Source of the DNA: Rachicladosporium sp. CCFEE 5018
Lineage: Eukaryota > Ascomycota > Dothideomycetes > Cladosporiales > Cladosporiaceae
Reading direction: 5' to 3'
Assembly: GCA_002077045.2 (NCBI GenBank)
Contig: KZ111149.1
Location: forward strand, 985,963-1,021,342
DNA: 35,380 nt
Below are positions 9,382-20,445 of the stretch, one piece after another. The translations under genes and the position numbers were made by a program. The notes beneath the pieces are model-generated. The model did no database searches. It was not told the DNA's origin and saw nothing but the letters and a program-made list of their open reading frames with translations. Every line of letters starts with the position of its first letter. The stretch's first letter is position 1.

Positions 9382-11983
9382 GTCTACTTTATAGCCTGGC
9401 ATAGAGACACAGCGTAACATCTGAGCATCCTGATCAGCGATGGCTTGATGGTCTGAGGCCACGTCTCACGACCTGTGCAGGAGCTGAATCTCCCACCAAG
9501 CCATCACAAGCTCGAAGTGCTCTCGCATTGGCTAGTCATCGTTACGGTACTGGGACGCAGCGTCAGCCTCAGTACTGATTCTTTGTACTGAATACTGGGC
9601 GCTGAACGGAATCTGTGGTCCGATCGATGCAGGATGGTCAGACCTCAGGACTCAAAGACCTTGTCGGGTGAGAACACGCCTTCCTGTTCACGAAGCTCAC
9701 ACAGGGTATGCTACTGAGGAAGGTCAGGTTTATGGAGCGACGTGGCTCTGCCCATACTCCTTGTGGCGTCGTATGCAGATGCCAGCGAACGATGGCGTAT
9801 GCTGCCAGACTGTGCCAATTCACAGGAAACATGAGCAGGATTCAACAGGAAGTCCAGTCCCTACAAGGGCTGAGCAAGCGATGAGGCAGTCTATCGCGCC
9901 AGTAGCAGCATCGATGGCACCCAGATGTGGCTTGCTGAAGACTCGAACCACTCTTTGTGCCGGTGAGTTCTGGTTCCTGGGCATACTTGGCAACACTCAG
10001 CTATGACGAGTGCCATCAATGAGATTTGATGGCATTGTCGTAGTCGACGTGATCTTCGCACCTTGCATTCGCCCAGCATGGTGTCCGTCCAGCGAGAAAG
10101 ATGATCTGAGTATCACTACGCCCTACGAGGTTGTAATCACTCAGATAGCGTGCCAGTCCGGTGCTGTGAGACAATCTCTCGGTATCCGGACGAAGGGGGT
10201 GGGTGGCCATACGTCTCATCATTCGTTGCCGTTGTAGCATGATCTTCTTGGCTTCAGCTGTTCAGGTGCGGTCTAGGCAGAGGCGTAACTCGCAAGACGT
10301 AGCTGTAGCTGCACTGTTGTTTGCCCATACCTTCGAGCCGGGTGTCCAGGGGAGGTTCGCGTCGATCATGCGTCCCGTAAGCCATGTAGCCGCACCGTCC
10401 GAGCTGCTCGAGTACTTATTACTGGCGACTACACCGCGACAGGCTCGTGGCAGTCGTAGGCTGCGACGACGTGCGTAGATGGCGTTCACGTCCTGCTCCC
10501 GTCAGCAGACGGGACGTTGAAGCTGCTCTTTGTAGTCAGCTCACCTTTGCATGTCAGCCTTGTGCTGCCCCGCAGTGAGTTCGATCAAGAGGTTGAAGGA
10601 GTGCTCGATCAAGCGATTGAGCTGGTCGGCCAGAGTTGTTGAATATGAACTCAAGGTGCTTTCGGGCGCCACAACGCGTTATCGAAGTTTGCTATGCGGT
10701 GGTGGCAGTCACCTGGTTCTCGATCTCGCCCACTCGCCATGGCTTTTCTGGAACCTGCGCATCTCTTCGATGATGCCGCAATGCAATCGCGAAGATTTGG
10801 CACCGGCGAGAGTCGAGCGCAAGTTTGCGCAGTGCCAATGTCAATAGCCTGGGGTTTGTGGGGATGGTGGCATAGCACGTGGCGGCGATTGACGTTCCTC
10901 ATCTATTGGAGACGAGCGGCGTAGTTCTGCCCATATTGCTCCAGCTACTGCCTGCCCTCACCTACCATTATGGAATTTCGCTACCGATGATGATCCCAGT
11001 GAGCTTGCACAAGCATGAAGTCGCGTATCCGACAGCCGAAGTGCACGATATCAGGTTGAACCTCTTCGGTTGTACATACTGTAGGCATATCTCGGAAGGC
11101 TGGCCCAGTAATCTGCCGAGCGATTCATGAGCGGCCAATCCTTGCTACAGATCAATGGGAACAGCATGGGCGTCTCGTGCCGCGTGCCTGCCCGCGTGCC
11201 CACGTCGTCTGGTTTGGTATGCGCTCGCGGTATGTGTGAAGGAAGGAAGTCGGCATCGAGATCGCCCAAACATGGAGTTTACACCGAGGTCGTGGATCGA
11301 TCTGGAGACATGCTTTCATCATCTCCACCTCTGCCCTGTGCTAGTGGTCTGTTAGTGGTCTATTCGCAGAGCGATGCCGATACGCTACGAAACTATCCCC
11401 TGCATCGGTTCTCTCTATCCCACTCGCTAAAAGCGCTAAAAGGGACGGCACGAGAAACGAATGCCACTATTCGTGCGAATCACACGATTCATCTCGCCGA
11501 ATTGATCAACACACCCATCACGAATCGCACCTGCTAGCATGAACGCCATCTATCGTTGGTCCTAGCAGGTGCAAACAGCTATTGGCTTACTTGAGAGTCC
11601 GCAAATGTGGTCGTTGGACCACTATCGCCTATCAAGTCCCCGCTGTGCATTTCTTTCGCATCCTTGCTCATCGAGTGGTCCCGACCCCTGCATTGAACCC
11701 CGTGCCTTGTGCCGACAGCGCCCTGGACTGGGATTGCCTGCATTGGCGTCCACCGAGCACAGAGATAGCATTCCACCTCCTCCTCCCCCCAACATCGCCT
11801 GGACATGCAATTCTTCAAGGGAAAGTGAGTAGGGTCGAGAGTATCTACTGTACATCGTAGTCGCGCTGGATGACTGCATGTCCTGAAGAGACATCAACGC
11901 GGATACGTGCTTCTACCAGGCGTAGGGGTGCTTGACTCGGGGAGTCGCACGAAGACAGCGGCATTGTGTTACCAGTTGGTGCC
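9382..11983. other. 2.6 kb region without a convincing gene, copy 1
   Basis: Frames up to 136 codons occur on both strands, but none has a recognisable domain. The longest conserved one (11127-11537 plus) changes mainly at non-synonymous sites between copies. Another, open over 175 codons in the right copy (21063-21590 minus), is broken here by a TGA at 10262-10264. The stretch is nevertheless highly conserved between the copies. It may contain the kinesin promoter and leader, a non-coding transcript or a decayed gene. No tRNA or mobile element was seen. Confidence 0.45.
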
Positions 11984-12908
11984 ATGGCCACCTCGACGAC
12001 CATGACACGTCCTGCGCGACCCTCATTAGCACCGCCATCTGGACCTCTGCCGGCACTACCAGTACCGAAGACGCGCTCGCAACTGTCGGACATCACAGAT
12101 GTATCTGAGGATCACATAATATCGAGCGGAGATGCTCGGCCTACACCGCCACCGAAACCCATGCGATCGGTAACGCATTCTGGACTACCCACCCCACGGT
12201 CAGCAAAGAGCCACTCGACGCCGGCTGTGCCGACTCTCAGCACCGGGAGACCACCTCCATCGCCATCGCCGCCCATCTCCTCCCTACCAACATTGCGCAA
12301 GACTACAAGCATCGGACAATTCCCTCTGCCACCAAAGGGTACCTCCCGGGTCTCGAGTCTCCCACCAAGTCCACTCTCAACATCAGAGTCAACATCAGAT
12401 CTCAATGGCGTGCACTCACCGAAGAAGCAGCGCATCGAGTCGGGCAGGACCAAAAGCTTCGAGGGCGGTCAGATGCGACAGAAGACGCCTCGAAGTTCCG
12501 GCTACGCTTTGCGCGCACGCGTCTCGACTGGTGCCATGAGTGGGTCACACACCCCGACGTTGCTCAACGGGTCTGGAGAAAACAGCTTTATCTCGAGCGC
12601 AGAAGGTGCACGCGGATCGTATGGGTTTCTCAATTTGCCATCGCCACCACTGAGTCGGACGCCATCGATGGACGGGTCATGCCACACTGAAGGCACTACC
12701 TTTGAAGACGTGGATGGTGACACGAACGATCGAGGCCGGCAAAAGAGCATTCTCGGTCATGAACTCTAAGCGGAGTTCTGGCGCAGGCAAGGACACAGGG
12801 AAGGGGAATGTCTTGGTCAGTGTGCGCGTGCGACCAGATGCCGGAAGCGGAGAAGCAGAACAAGCGGAAGGAGAATGGGTGGTGGATGGCAGGCGCTCAC
12901 TTGTCACG
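11984..12908 (+). pseudogene. kipA: KipA-type kinesin, copy 1: truncated by gap and frameshifted
   Basis: This is the N-terminal part of the kinesin that is complete at 23085-26485. It covers the Ser/Pro-rich leader and the first motor strand (VLVSVRVRP) before the N run. Relative to the right copy it lacks two bases after about 12751 (AGCATT-CTCGG against AGCATTGACTCGG). The ATG frame therefore stops at 12769 after 261 residues, while the proper frame resumes from VMNSKRSSG. No motor ATP site is present. The frameshift could be real decay of this copy or a base-calling or assembly error near a contig end; I cannot decide which. Labelled pseudogene for the frameshift, with truncation by the assembly gap. 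Confidence 0.7.
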
Positions 12909-13008
12909 NNNNNNNNNNNNNNNNNNNNNNNNNNNNNNNNNNNNNNNNNNNNNNNNNNNNNNNNNNNNNNNNNNNNNNNNNNNNNNNNNNNNNNNNNNNN
13001 NNNNNNNN
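12909..13008. other. Assembly gap, exactly 100 N
   Basis: A run of 100 undefined bases, the conventional scaffold gap of unknown size. It separates two contigs whose abutting ends are homologous over about 11 kb. Confidence 0.99.
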
Positions 13009-13175
13009 TGGAACGGACACTACTCTATGTCGATGCCAATGTTAGCCACATCACAAACACACGACTCTACTTTGATCCGCGTGCTTTCCCTTCTTCCTCG
13101 CCCGAAGTCGTCCATCCGCAACCGGATCCTCTGGTGTTCTCGTCTGGTGGGCTGGCGCGGCGGACAGATGGCTGA
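13009..13175 (+). CDS. 3' fragment of the PF11951 regulator, cut by the gap
   Basis: These are the last 54 codons of the regulator (from ERTLLYVDANVSHI to ARRTDG). The encoded protein is identical to the end of the complete copy ending at 2108. The 5' part is missing because the contig begins here, so this is not evidence of an independent gene. Confidence 0.85.
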
Positions 13176-13966
13176 TGGACCCCTAGGCTGCAGGTGCATC
13201 GCAGCATCGTCAGTGGCATAGCAATAGGCTCAGAGAGCCGCACAAGACATCCCGCGGGACGGAAGCATGGTAATCGGCGCATCCTCGGCGCAATGGCGCT
13301 GGTAAAAGGCGATGTATAGTGTAATAGTAGTGGGCTCATACATGCAGCACTACACTAATGCAGGCATTACATGCGAGGGTGATGATCCGTGATCCATCAA
13401 CGTCTGCCGGATTGTTTCAAGCTTTACCGTCCAAAACGTCTCCGCTAGAACCAGCACTGTTTGGGCGGCGGCACACAACACGGTGTCTATGTACTGTAAG
13501 TGCCGCATTTTCCGGAGTCTAAGCCATCTGGTATGCGGGCCTGGGCATGATATGGAGCATAGTATCAATACGTCCACAGAGCCCGACGATCACGTCTCTA
13601 TGATCGACCGGGTATTGCGCAATAGTTGTAGAGCTTTAGATCTACTTCCCGAGTTCTAGTAGGTTCTGCCAGCGAGCTTATAGCCGTTGTAGCTGTTGGC
13701 GCCACAACAGCGATGATCATTCGGGAAAAGTAGGCGGGTCTATCCTGTATAGCCGAGCAACTTCATACTACCCTCTTGTGACTGGACTGTCGAACGCCAT
13801 GTAACAGCACGGAGTTTCAATAACAATCAGCCTGATCGACTGGCGGGGTCCCGACCGTTTCACTACGCCCCAATGCCGAACCGTGGTACGAAAAAGCATA
13901 TAAGCGAATACTAGGGGCGATCATTGATCAGCCCTGAAACGTGCCGTACGGTACCACATGCGACAG
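13176..13966. other. Intergenic region, copy 2
   Basis: Equivalent of 2109-2897, with only scattered substitutions and no supported gene. Confidence 0.45.
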
Positions 13967-14998
13967 CTACCGGGTTCTAGCTACTGTATGTACCGGTTTC
14001 GCGAACCTACTGTCGCTCTCGCGTGGCTTGCGATCCGTGATCGACCACCACGTGAAGCCGATCACGCTGAGCAGTGGATCTACTCCCAGAGAACTTACTG
14101 CCGGATGACTGAATAGTGCTCGACCGAGGCCTTGCAGCGTCCAGCCCTCTTGAACGATCTGCGTCGACTTGATCAGAGTCATGACACTCGAGATCAGTAG
14201 CACAATCCTTTGCACTCCGCCATTTGATAGCCACTGTTCTTCGTCAAACTCCGTCTTTGGTGCTTCGAATTCGACAGCCAGGTACAAGGGTACCAGCAGC
14301 AATACTCTGGCAACCAAGATCAGCGGCATCAACCAGACCGTCCCAGCCACCAACTGCGCGTTAGCAAGACACGAGCAGTACAATGCCATAGTCGCCACAG
14401 CCCATATCTTCTTCACTTTCACATCCTTCTTGCTATCTGCCGTTGCAAGAGTCACAGCACAGTGAAACAGTCCCAATGCGAACGAGATCGGTAGTATCTG
14501 ACCTATTGCAAAGTAGGCCCACAGCCTCAGGACGTTGCGCTTTCGTCCCTCGAGAGCCATGTAGAAGTTGACGCTCAGCGTCGCGAGCAGCGCACTTTGA
14601 GTCCAGAAGAACCTCGCACTATTGGCCACGATGGCTTCACCGAAGTCGAGGAAGAGTGTGGAGGTGGTCGACCAGGTATAGATCTCTGCTGGGTAAGCCG
14701 AGAGAAGTCCATGGGAAGGTCTAGATATTGACCAAAGGGCAAAGGACTGGATGAGAACGTTGAGCATGTTGGTCGAGAGCGCAGCAAAGCTTAGAAGGCC
14801 AAGGGATGATGAGGTGAGAAGCTGTCGCTGGCGCTGCGGCGAGAGAGGCGCATGAGTTCGATGCTGTGAGTAAAGGTCATGGAGGATCGTCGATGTGAGT
14901 GCAAGTGCTGCAAGGATGTAGGACCAGAAGATCGCGGCGCTGAAGTAGTTGGGAGCCATGCCGCGGTCTGTCACCACGGTCTGCTCCCGTGAATCCAT
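13967..14998 (-). CDS. Multi-pass membrane protein of unknown function, copy 2
   Basis: An intact 343-residue counterpart of the gene at 2898-3929, with the same predicted seven or eight membrane segments and the same ends. Changes cluster near the N terminus: residues 10-11 are TD in place of VH, and the first membrane segment reads WSYILAALAL in place of WSYVFAAITL. The region from about residue 168 to 307 is identical. No indel separates the two copies in the coding region. Family and function are not recognised. It is downstream of the second DGAT2 copy on the same strand, with 411 nt between them. Confidence 0.75.
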   Translation of the reverse strand: MDSREQTVVTDRGMAPNYFSAAIFWSYILAALALTSTILHDLYSQHRTHAPLSPQRQRQLLTSSSLGLLSFAALSTNMLNVLIQSFALWSISRPSHGLLSAYPAEIYTWSTTSTLFLDFGEAIVANSARFFWTQSALLATLSVNFYMALEGRKRNVLRLWAYFAIGQILPISFALGLFHCAVTLATADSKKDVKVKKIWAVATMALYCSCLANAQLVAGTVWLMPLILVARVLLLVPLYLAVEFEAPKTEFDEEQWLSNGGVQRIVLLISSVMTLIKSTQIVQEGWTLQGLGRALFSHPAVSSLGVDPLLSVIGFTWWSITDRKPRESDSRFAKPVHTVARTR

Positions 14999-15409
14999 AT
15001 GTGAGTCGCAAATTCAATCTCGCGCAACGACGTACTCTCCAATGTGACACTTCACTCAACCTGCCGCACGACTGTCTTCTCGCGGGTCGGAACCGGTGTT
15101 CGTCGCCGTTGTGTCCACGTCGATCTTGATTATACGCAGGTCAAGGTTCCGGAGTAGTGGGTGCGCATGCTCAGCGGCGAAAGTTGATCATCAGCAGCTG
15201 CATTATACAATGAGGGAGTGAACCGAAAGCGCTGCAGCGAAACGTCATCGCCCAGCAGCTCGAGTCTAGAACGGCGCGTTCGAGCACCTGAAAGTACATT
15301 ATCTCAATAGTCGTTATATATACAGCCTGTCGCCAAAGCAGCTCATTCTAGCTCCTGGCACAAAAAGACACATCGAATTGAAGGTCCCTTGAAATGAATA
15401 CAGCAGCGT
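14999..15409. other. Spacer between membrane protein gene and DGAT2, copy 2
   Basis: The equivalent of 3930-4324, with many substitutions and a block near 15351-15370 that is absent from the left copy. No supported gene. It holds a promoter and a 3' region. Confidence 0.4.
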
Positions 15410-17481
15410 TCACTCCACGATCTCGAGCTCACCCAGCCGCTGTCGTGCGAAAGTGTCCTTCCACTCGTCCCAGATCCTCAGTAGCTCGTCCTGGTATCGT
15501 TGATGTATCTGATCAACGTAAGCCGGATCTGGTGTTTTGGACTGTAGTATCTCAATAGGTCGTCCAACCACGACATTGATGGGTCGTCGGTACGGCATCA
15601 TGCCTACGTCGTAATTGAAGATACCTGTGACCTTTGTCAGTGACTGGCCGCTTCCAAGACTTCAAATCAGCTTGACGTACCTCGTGCATGGAAAAGAGGC
15701 ACCGTGAAGCCAGCAAACTTCTTCACCAATAGCTGAAATCGATGCAAGTACGGATGCGCTGTTGAGTCCACCTGCTCGTAGACATCATTCTCGCCAAACG
15801 CCAAAACTGGGCAAAGGTCAGCTCCACTTCGGATCGCGAGCTTCACGAACCCTTTGCGTCGCTTCAGGACAAGGCGCAAAGTTCCAGGCTTAGCATCAAG
15901 CGACTCGCGTGCGCCACCTACGACAATGGTGATGGCACGGCCCATACCCTCGCCATTGGGTCCACCTTTCGAGAGGATGTTTTCGCAGCTTTCCCGGCTC
16001 ACACTTGCAAGACCCATGCGCAAGGCATAGTCACGATATAGCGGAATTCGGAAGTTGGTGTCGAGCGTGAGAAGTGTGTTCGTGATTCCTGGGAAAAGCT
16101 GGTGGAACCCCAGAGCCTCGGTCGCGAAGGCTGCAAATGCACCGTGTGAGATAATGCCGTGGGGATGGTAGCCGAAAATGTACTTGCGCGTAGGTTCGAG
16201 TTCAACTGTGCGGTGCAGTCGAGCTGGAAAGTAGGACGCGAAGAGGGACCAGATCTTGCTGTAGCGCCAGCGATCCGAGCGGTGGGAGAGGTCACCTGAG
16301 GCACCAGCATTGGAGAGGAGGACGTAGATTAAATACGGGAGCAGGATTGGCCAGAGAAGAGGTATTGTGCAGAGCAGGAGGAAGATGGTCAGGCCGCCGG
16401 CTATCGAAAGAGTGTGCATGAGCACTACTGCTGTTTGCAGCCGCCGCTGTAGAGGCACGTTGAGAGGCGCCATGCGGATTTTTGACTGCGACCAGCCTGC
16501 ACCCGCGCGACGGCCGGATGTGAGCTCGCTGTGCTGTCGTTTGTGCTGGACCGGCATCTTTGCTCTGGGTGCGATCTCTTTGTTCTCCGGTCGCACATCG
16601 TACTCATTGCCCACTGCGATGCTTGCCAAGTCATGCCCTGACTTGCTCCTCAGTGGCTCAAGTACGATTCTTGATTCCTCAGATGCTGTGGGAGCGGCCT
16701 GTGCTGCTTCATACTGCATATCTGCTTGCTCTGACTTTTCAGACACACCGTTGAAAGTCTCGCTTGCTTGTGCAGGTGTCGGCGAACTTGACGTTGGCTG
16801 CTCCTCCAGCTCCCTCATCCCGTTTATCTTCCCTTCACCAGCGTGCGCCTGCTGTGCCTGCTTCGTCGCACTGGCGTGGAGAGACCTCGACGAAACGCGT
16901 TTGTGCGCATGCTTCACGGGCGATCGAGGCGACTCGTCGATTCCAACTCCACTGTAGCTCTCCTCAGCACCACTGCCAGTCAAGACCGCAATACCGTTCC
17001 TCGCCCATCCATTCTCGGACTTTCCGTTACTCCTTGGAGTCACTGGCTCCTTGACAGCATCCGCATACGTCTCTCGATTGGGGATGATCTCCTCCAATCT
17101 ACCAGAGACGTGTCTCAACGAAGGACTATGCGACAATGACGATCGCTCGTCCTCATCGATGATATCTCCTAATGCTCGAGGCTCATGTAGCTCCGAAGAT
17201 GGACGCGACTCGCTCGATATACGCGCATGTTGCTTCCGCGGTGGAGTTTCCTTCACTGCATTGACAGCAGCTTCGTTCATGCCCTGCTCGCCGTTCAATC
17301 CTTCCTCAGCAGCATCGACATACGTCTTAGGCGGTAAGTGTAAGCTCTCCCTCTCCACAGGATCCGCAGGCTCGGAATTCAATGCCATCGCCTGCTCCCT
17401 AGGGTATATGGGCACAGGTTTGCGATAGCGAGGATTGGTGGGCGTGGTTGGGGTGCGCGGAGGGCTAATGGGAGCAGTCAT
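15410..17481 (-). CDS. DGA1: Diacylglycerol O-acyltransferase, DGAT2/Dga1 family, copy 2
   Basis: This is the counterpart of 4325-6408. Exon 15681-17481 and exon 15410-15624 join across a 56 nt intron into 671 residues, again restoring HARG-IFNYDVGMMPYRRP. The HPHG active-site motif and the rest of the catalytic core are intact. Only about three residues differ from copy 1 over the catalytic part. By contrast the N-terminal Ser/Pro/Glu-rich extension has many substitutions and lacks four residues (two near position 64 and two near position 147). That pattern fits a constrained enzyme carrying a fast-evolving disordered tail. It is divergent from the second STK19 copy across 635 nt. Confidence 0.93.
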
Positions 17482-18116
17482 TTAGACCACTGCATGCTAC
17501 AACAAAGAGATGCAGGCTAAGATGGCAATGGCATTGTACACGTCGACGTTCAGGGGAGATGTCAGCCATAGATCTCTTACAACGGGCGTCCGCGGGTCAA
17601 GTTTAGGAGCTGCTTGATCGCCGAGATGCTGGCACGAGCTGACGTATCTGTGGCTGACTTGAGAGGCTGGTGAACAGTAGTACGAAACCCTAAACCAGCC
17701 CAACGGAGATGAAGTGAATTAACACCTGACATGTGACAAGAACCGTGCTGCCTGAAAAGTCCTCAGACCATCCATGGATACTCTCCTCGACCACGTAGCT
17801 ACGAATTCACTGTTGTGGCGCTGCATATACTAGCATTTGCGCTTGCGGATAGTCGCTAAGAGCTCCGCTTCTTGTGTCACTCGCATGCAAGTGCAATTTT
17901 CCTCGATCGATAGCGATTTCTTGGTGTCGTGACTCGAATCTCGCTTTGGTCATGCAAGCTGCATAAAATCTCGGTGGCAATCGCAAAGACACTGCTGAGA
18001 GTACGAGCGCAATGATCAGACTGCAAACGCACGGCTTGCTATTCGATGAGAAACGCGGTCTAGGACTCGATCCCCCTTGAGCAATACTTCCCCGGCGTCT
18101 GGGAAGACTCGTCAAA
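17482..18116. promoter_or_regulatory. Divergent promoter region between DGAT2 and STK19, copy 2
   Basis: The equivalent of 6409-7041, containing both start-proximal regions. The STK19-proximal half (about 17760-18060) aligns poorly with copy 1, with small insertions and deletions. No operator was recognised. Confidence 0.45.
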
Positions 18117-19271
18117 ATGCCTAAAGCCACCGCGAAGAACCCTCTGCTTCGCCGGAAGTCTTCATCGCCATTCTCCAGCCTACAGCGTACGAAGCCAAAT
18201 ATTGGCAAATCCAGCCTTGATACGGAGGACAGACTGGATGACTCGGGGCTGATTCCCTCACTCGCTCCAGAGCGCGTCGCTCAAGATGTCCTGTCTCTTG
18301 TCGAGTATGTCAAGGGCATCGCATTCGATGAGATTCCGGATCGTGTATCTGGGATGAACAGCGAGCGTATTTCGGAAGTACTGCGCTTCCGTAAAGGATT
18401 ACCATCGATCGTGAGTCTCGCACAGCTTCACGCACTATCAAGAAGTAGCACCACAACCGAGCGCGAACTCGCCAGTCTCGTTGCGGAAGGCAAGTTGCGA
18501 AAGATCAGTATCCCAGGTCGTGGGCGCGGAGGTACTGCAGTAGGCGATGGAGTAGTCCTAGTGTCGGACTGGATCGCTGCAGCCAATGCGGAGCCCTCAA
18601 TCTCCGAGTCCATGAGAGAAACATACATATCCTTGCTGTCCACCCAACGGACATCGTCCACTACTCCCACTACTTCTTTGAGCGCAGAAGATGAACGCAG
18701 TCTCGTCGTTGCAGGCTTCCTCACATCCCCAGGCGCCCTGACATCAAGCTTAAGCGATCTCTTCGCCCCGCCCACCCTGGCCCGCTCATCGTCTTCAATC
18801 TCAACGGCAGGCCACATAAACCCAACCGGGTCCATGGCAGCCATTGGGGGAGCAGGAGCCGTCCATGCTTCGGGTGGAGGCGGCTCGATGCTCGCCACCT
18901 CATCTGATCGCCTCGTCCGCCGTCCAGGCCACGAGATGACTTTCGCCCTCCCTGGTACGGGAGCTTACCTCAAGCTACTCGTCGCCGCTCGCGCCCATCT
19001 GCTTCACCTTCTCAAGACTCTGTCGCCGAAATACAAAGAAGCGACTCTGGACGTACTGAAGGAACGATGGGAGGGCAATGTGCCGGGCGATGCGATTAGT
19101 AGGCTGAAGAGGGAACGAGGAGAGTGGAATGGCGTCCTGCCAGGAAAGACGAAGAAGTGGAAAGAGTTTTACGGCTTGGCGTTCGAGTACGTGCTAAGTG
19201 AAGCAGTAGGAAGTGGCATCGTGGAGGTGTTCGAGACTGGTAGTTTGGGCTTGGCGGCGAGGGGACGCTGA
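18117..19271 (+). CDS. STK19: STK19 family protein (winged-helix; fungal homologue), copy 2
   Basis: An intact 384-residue counterpart of 7042-8196 with the same length and no indels. The N-terminal half is diverged (for example IIGKSSLDT-type changes near residues 29-36 and a re-worked stretch near 150-170), whereas residues 208-310 are identical. The family assignment and the caveat about the historical 'kinase' name are as for copy 1. Open-frame conservation despite many substitutions indicates that both copies are, or were until recently, under coding constraint. It converges on the second metalloprotease copy, with 120 nt between stops. Confidence 0.85.
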   Translation: MPKATAKNPLLRRKSSSPFSSLQRTKPNIGKSSLDTEDRLDDSGLIPSLAPERVAQDVLSLVEYVKGIAFDEIPDRVSGMNSERISEVLRFRKGLPSIVSLAQLHALSRSSTTTERELASLVAEGKLRKISIPGRGRGGTAVGDGVVLVSDWIAAANAEPSISESMRETYISLLSTQRTSSTTPTTSLSAEDERSLVVAGFLTSPGALTSSLSDLFAPPTLARSSSSISTAGHINPTGSMAAIGGAGAVHASGGGGSMLATSSDRLVRRPGHEMTFALPGTGAYLKLLVAARAHLLHLLKTLSPKYKEATLDVLKERWEGNVPGDAISRLKRERGEWNGVLPGKTKKWKEFYGLAFEYVLSEAVGSGIVEVFETGSLGLAARGR

Positions 19272-19391
19272 TCAGATAAAGTGACTGTGGTAGACATGAC
19301 GGGCAAGACATGAAACGACATAGATCTGCATCTCGTAGCTACTTGACCCTTAGTCTTACTCTCCTCACCACTGCACACAGTACCTGCATCT

Positions 19392-20365
19392 TCAATTATC
19401 CGGCACAAACAACTGCACCGGCACTCCATTGATACTAGCGCCATTGTAGTTATAAAACGCCTTCGTAGACGCGATATCCTGCGCAGTGATCATCGGCGCC
19501 TCAGTCCTGTAATTCATAACCGACAACGGATCATCCGGGCCCCACTGCACGGCACCACCCTCAATGCGAGCGAACTCGTGACGCAAACCAAGCACATGGC
19601 CGAGCTCGTGCAAGAAGAAGCGCCACATCACAGGCTTAGTGTCGGTGTCGAAAGCACGCTTGTAGACGAAGAGGTTGTTCAGGTCGTTGGCGTTGGGAAA
19701 GAAAGCCCTGGCCACAGTGTTGCCCTGGTCGCCGCTGTAGCCGAGGACGAACTCGGCGTCGGCGAGACGCCCGACCTGCGTAGAAAGTGGTGGTCAATTC
19801 GGTGTGCTGAAGAGCCTGTGCCATGGATATCAGCATCGACTTACCCACTTGAACGTCACGCCCACTCTCAGGGAGTTCCAATACAGCGCTGCGCGATTGA
19901 GCTGGCGCGCAGCGTAGACCGCATCCTCCGCGTTGGGATACCCGCCAGAATACGCTGCGAAATTGATCTCAACACCCCTCCTCCAGCGAGGGATCCTGCC
20001 GCCAAGTCCGATCCAGAGGTCAAGGGCATGGGAATCGTCACCAAGACCATCCAGATTCTTGGGCAGAGCTGGCTGGGACTGGCAATCTGGGACCTTGGCT
20101 AGCTCGACCTTGTCTTTGGACTCGGCTTTGGCTAACTTCAATTCCTCGTTGGCATCCTTGGGACCGTCTTTCAAGGGGTCGAGGACCGCGATCTGAGCGT
20201 CGCCGAGGCGCTTGATGACTTCGGCGATCAAAGCTTCGATGCGATCGTTCTTGGTGTCCTCTTCGGACTTGCGGAAGACTAGTTCGCGGCCCATGATGTC
20301 GGTACTACTTGGGGAGATGACTGTTCCGCACCAATTGCTGAGTGATGGATCCAATGTGTTGACCC
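19392..20365 (-). CDS. Metzincin-type zinc metalloprotease, copy 2 (5' end unresolved)
   Basis: Exons 19845-20365 and 19392-19775 join in phase 0 over a 69 nt intron (GTAAGT...GAATTGACC...CGCAG), giving FKW-VGRLADAEF. The zinc-binding HELGHVLGLRHE and Met-turn SVMNY motifs are intact. The intron has little sequence in common with the intron at the same site in copy 1, although the exons are alike. The 5' end is as unclear as in copy 1: an acceptor (CTCTCAG) precedes the supported exon and a GTAAGT donor lies further upstream, but the upstream frame is out of phase. The ATG that could start an upstream peptide in copy 1 (MLRCVS) is GTG here. An internal in-frame ATG lies at 20294. Confidence 0.8.
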
Positions 20366-20445
20366 CTGAGAGGAAGATGAAGGGATTGGTCAAAGTGTAT
20401 GAATGATTGAAGTAGGGAAGGTTCGATGGGAAGACTGGATACTTA

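Larger units (their letters stand above)
1942..12908. repeat. Left copy of an 11 kb duplicated segment (ends at assembly gap)
   Basis: This segment is collinear with 13009-24011, starting inside the regulator gene and ending inside the first exon of the kinesin. It carries the membrane protein, DGAT2, STK19 and metalloprotease genes in the same order and orientation. It ends exactly where the N run begins. Similarity is uneven: some tracts are virtually identical while others, such as the STK19 5' half and the metalloprotease intron, are clearly diverged. Confidence 0.97.

Noticed and set aside
11127..11537. 136-codon ATG frame conserved in both copies (also 22228-22638)
   Set aside because: Of the first eight differences between copies about six change the amino acid, there is no domain and no intron or codon support, so it behaves like neutral sequence.
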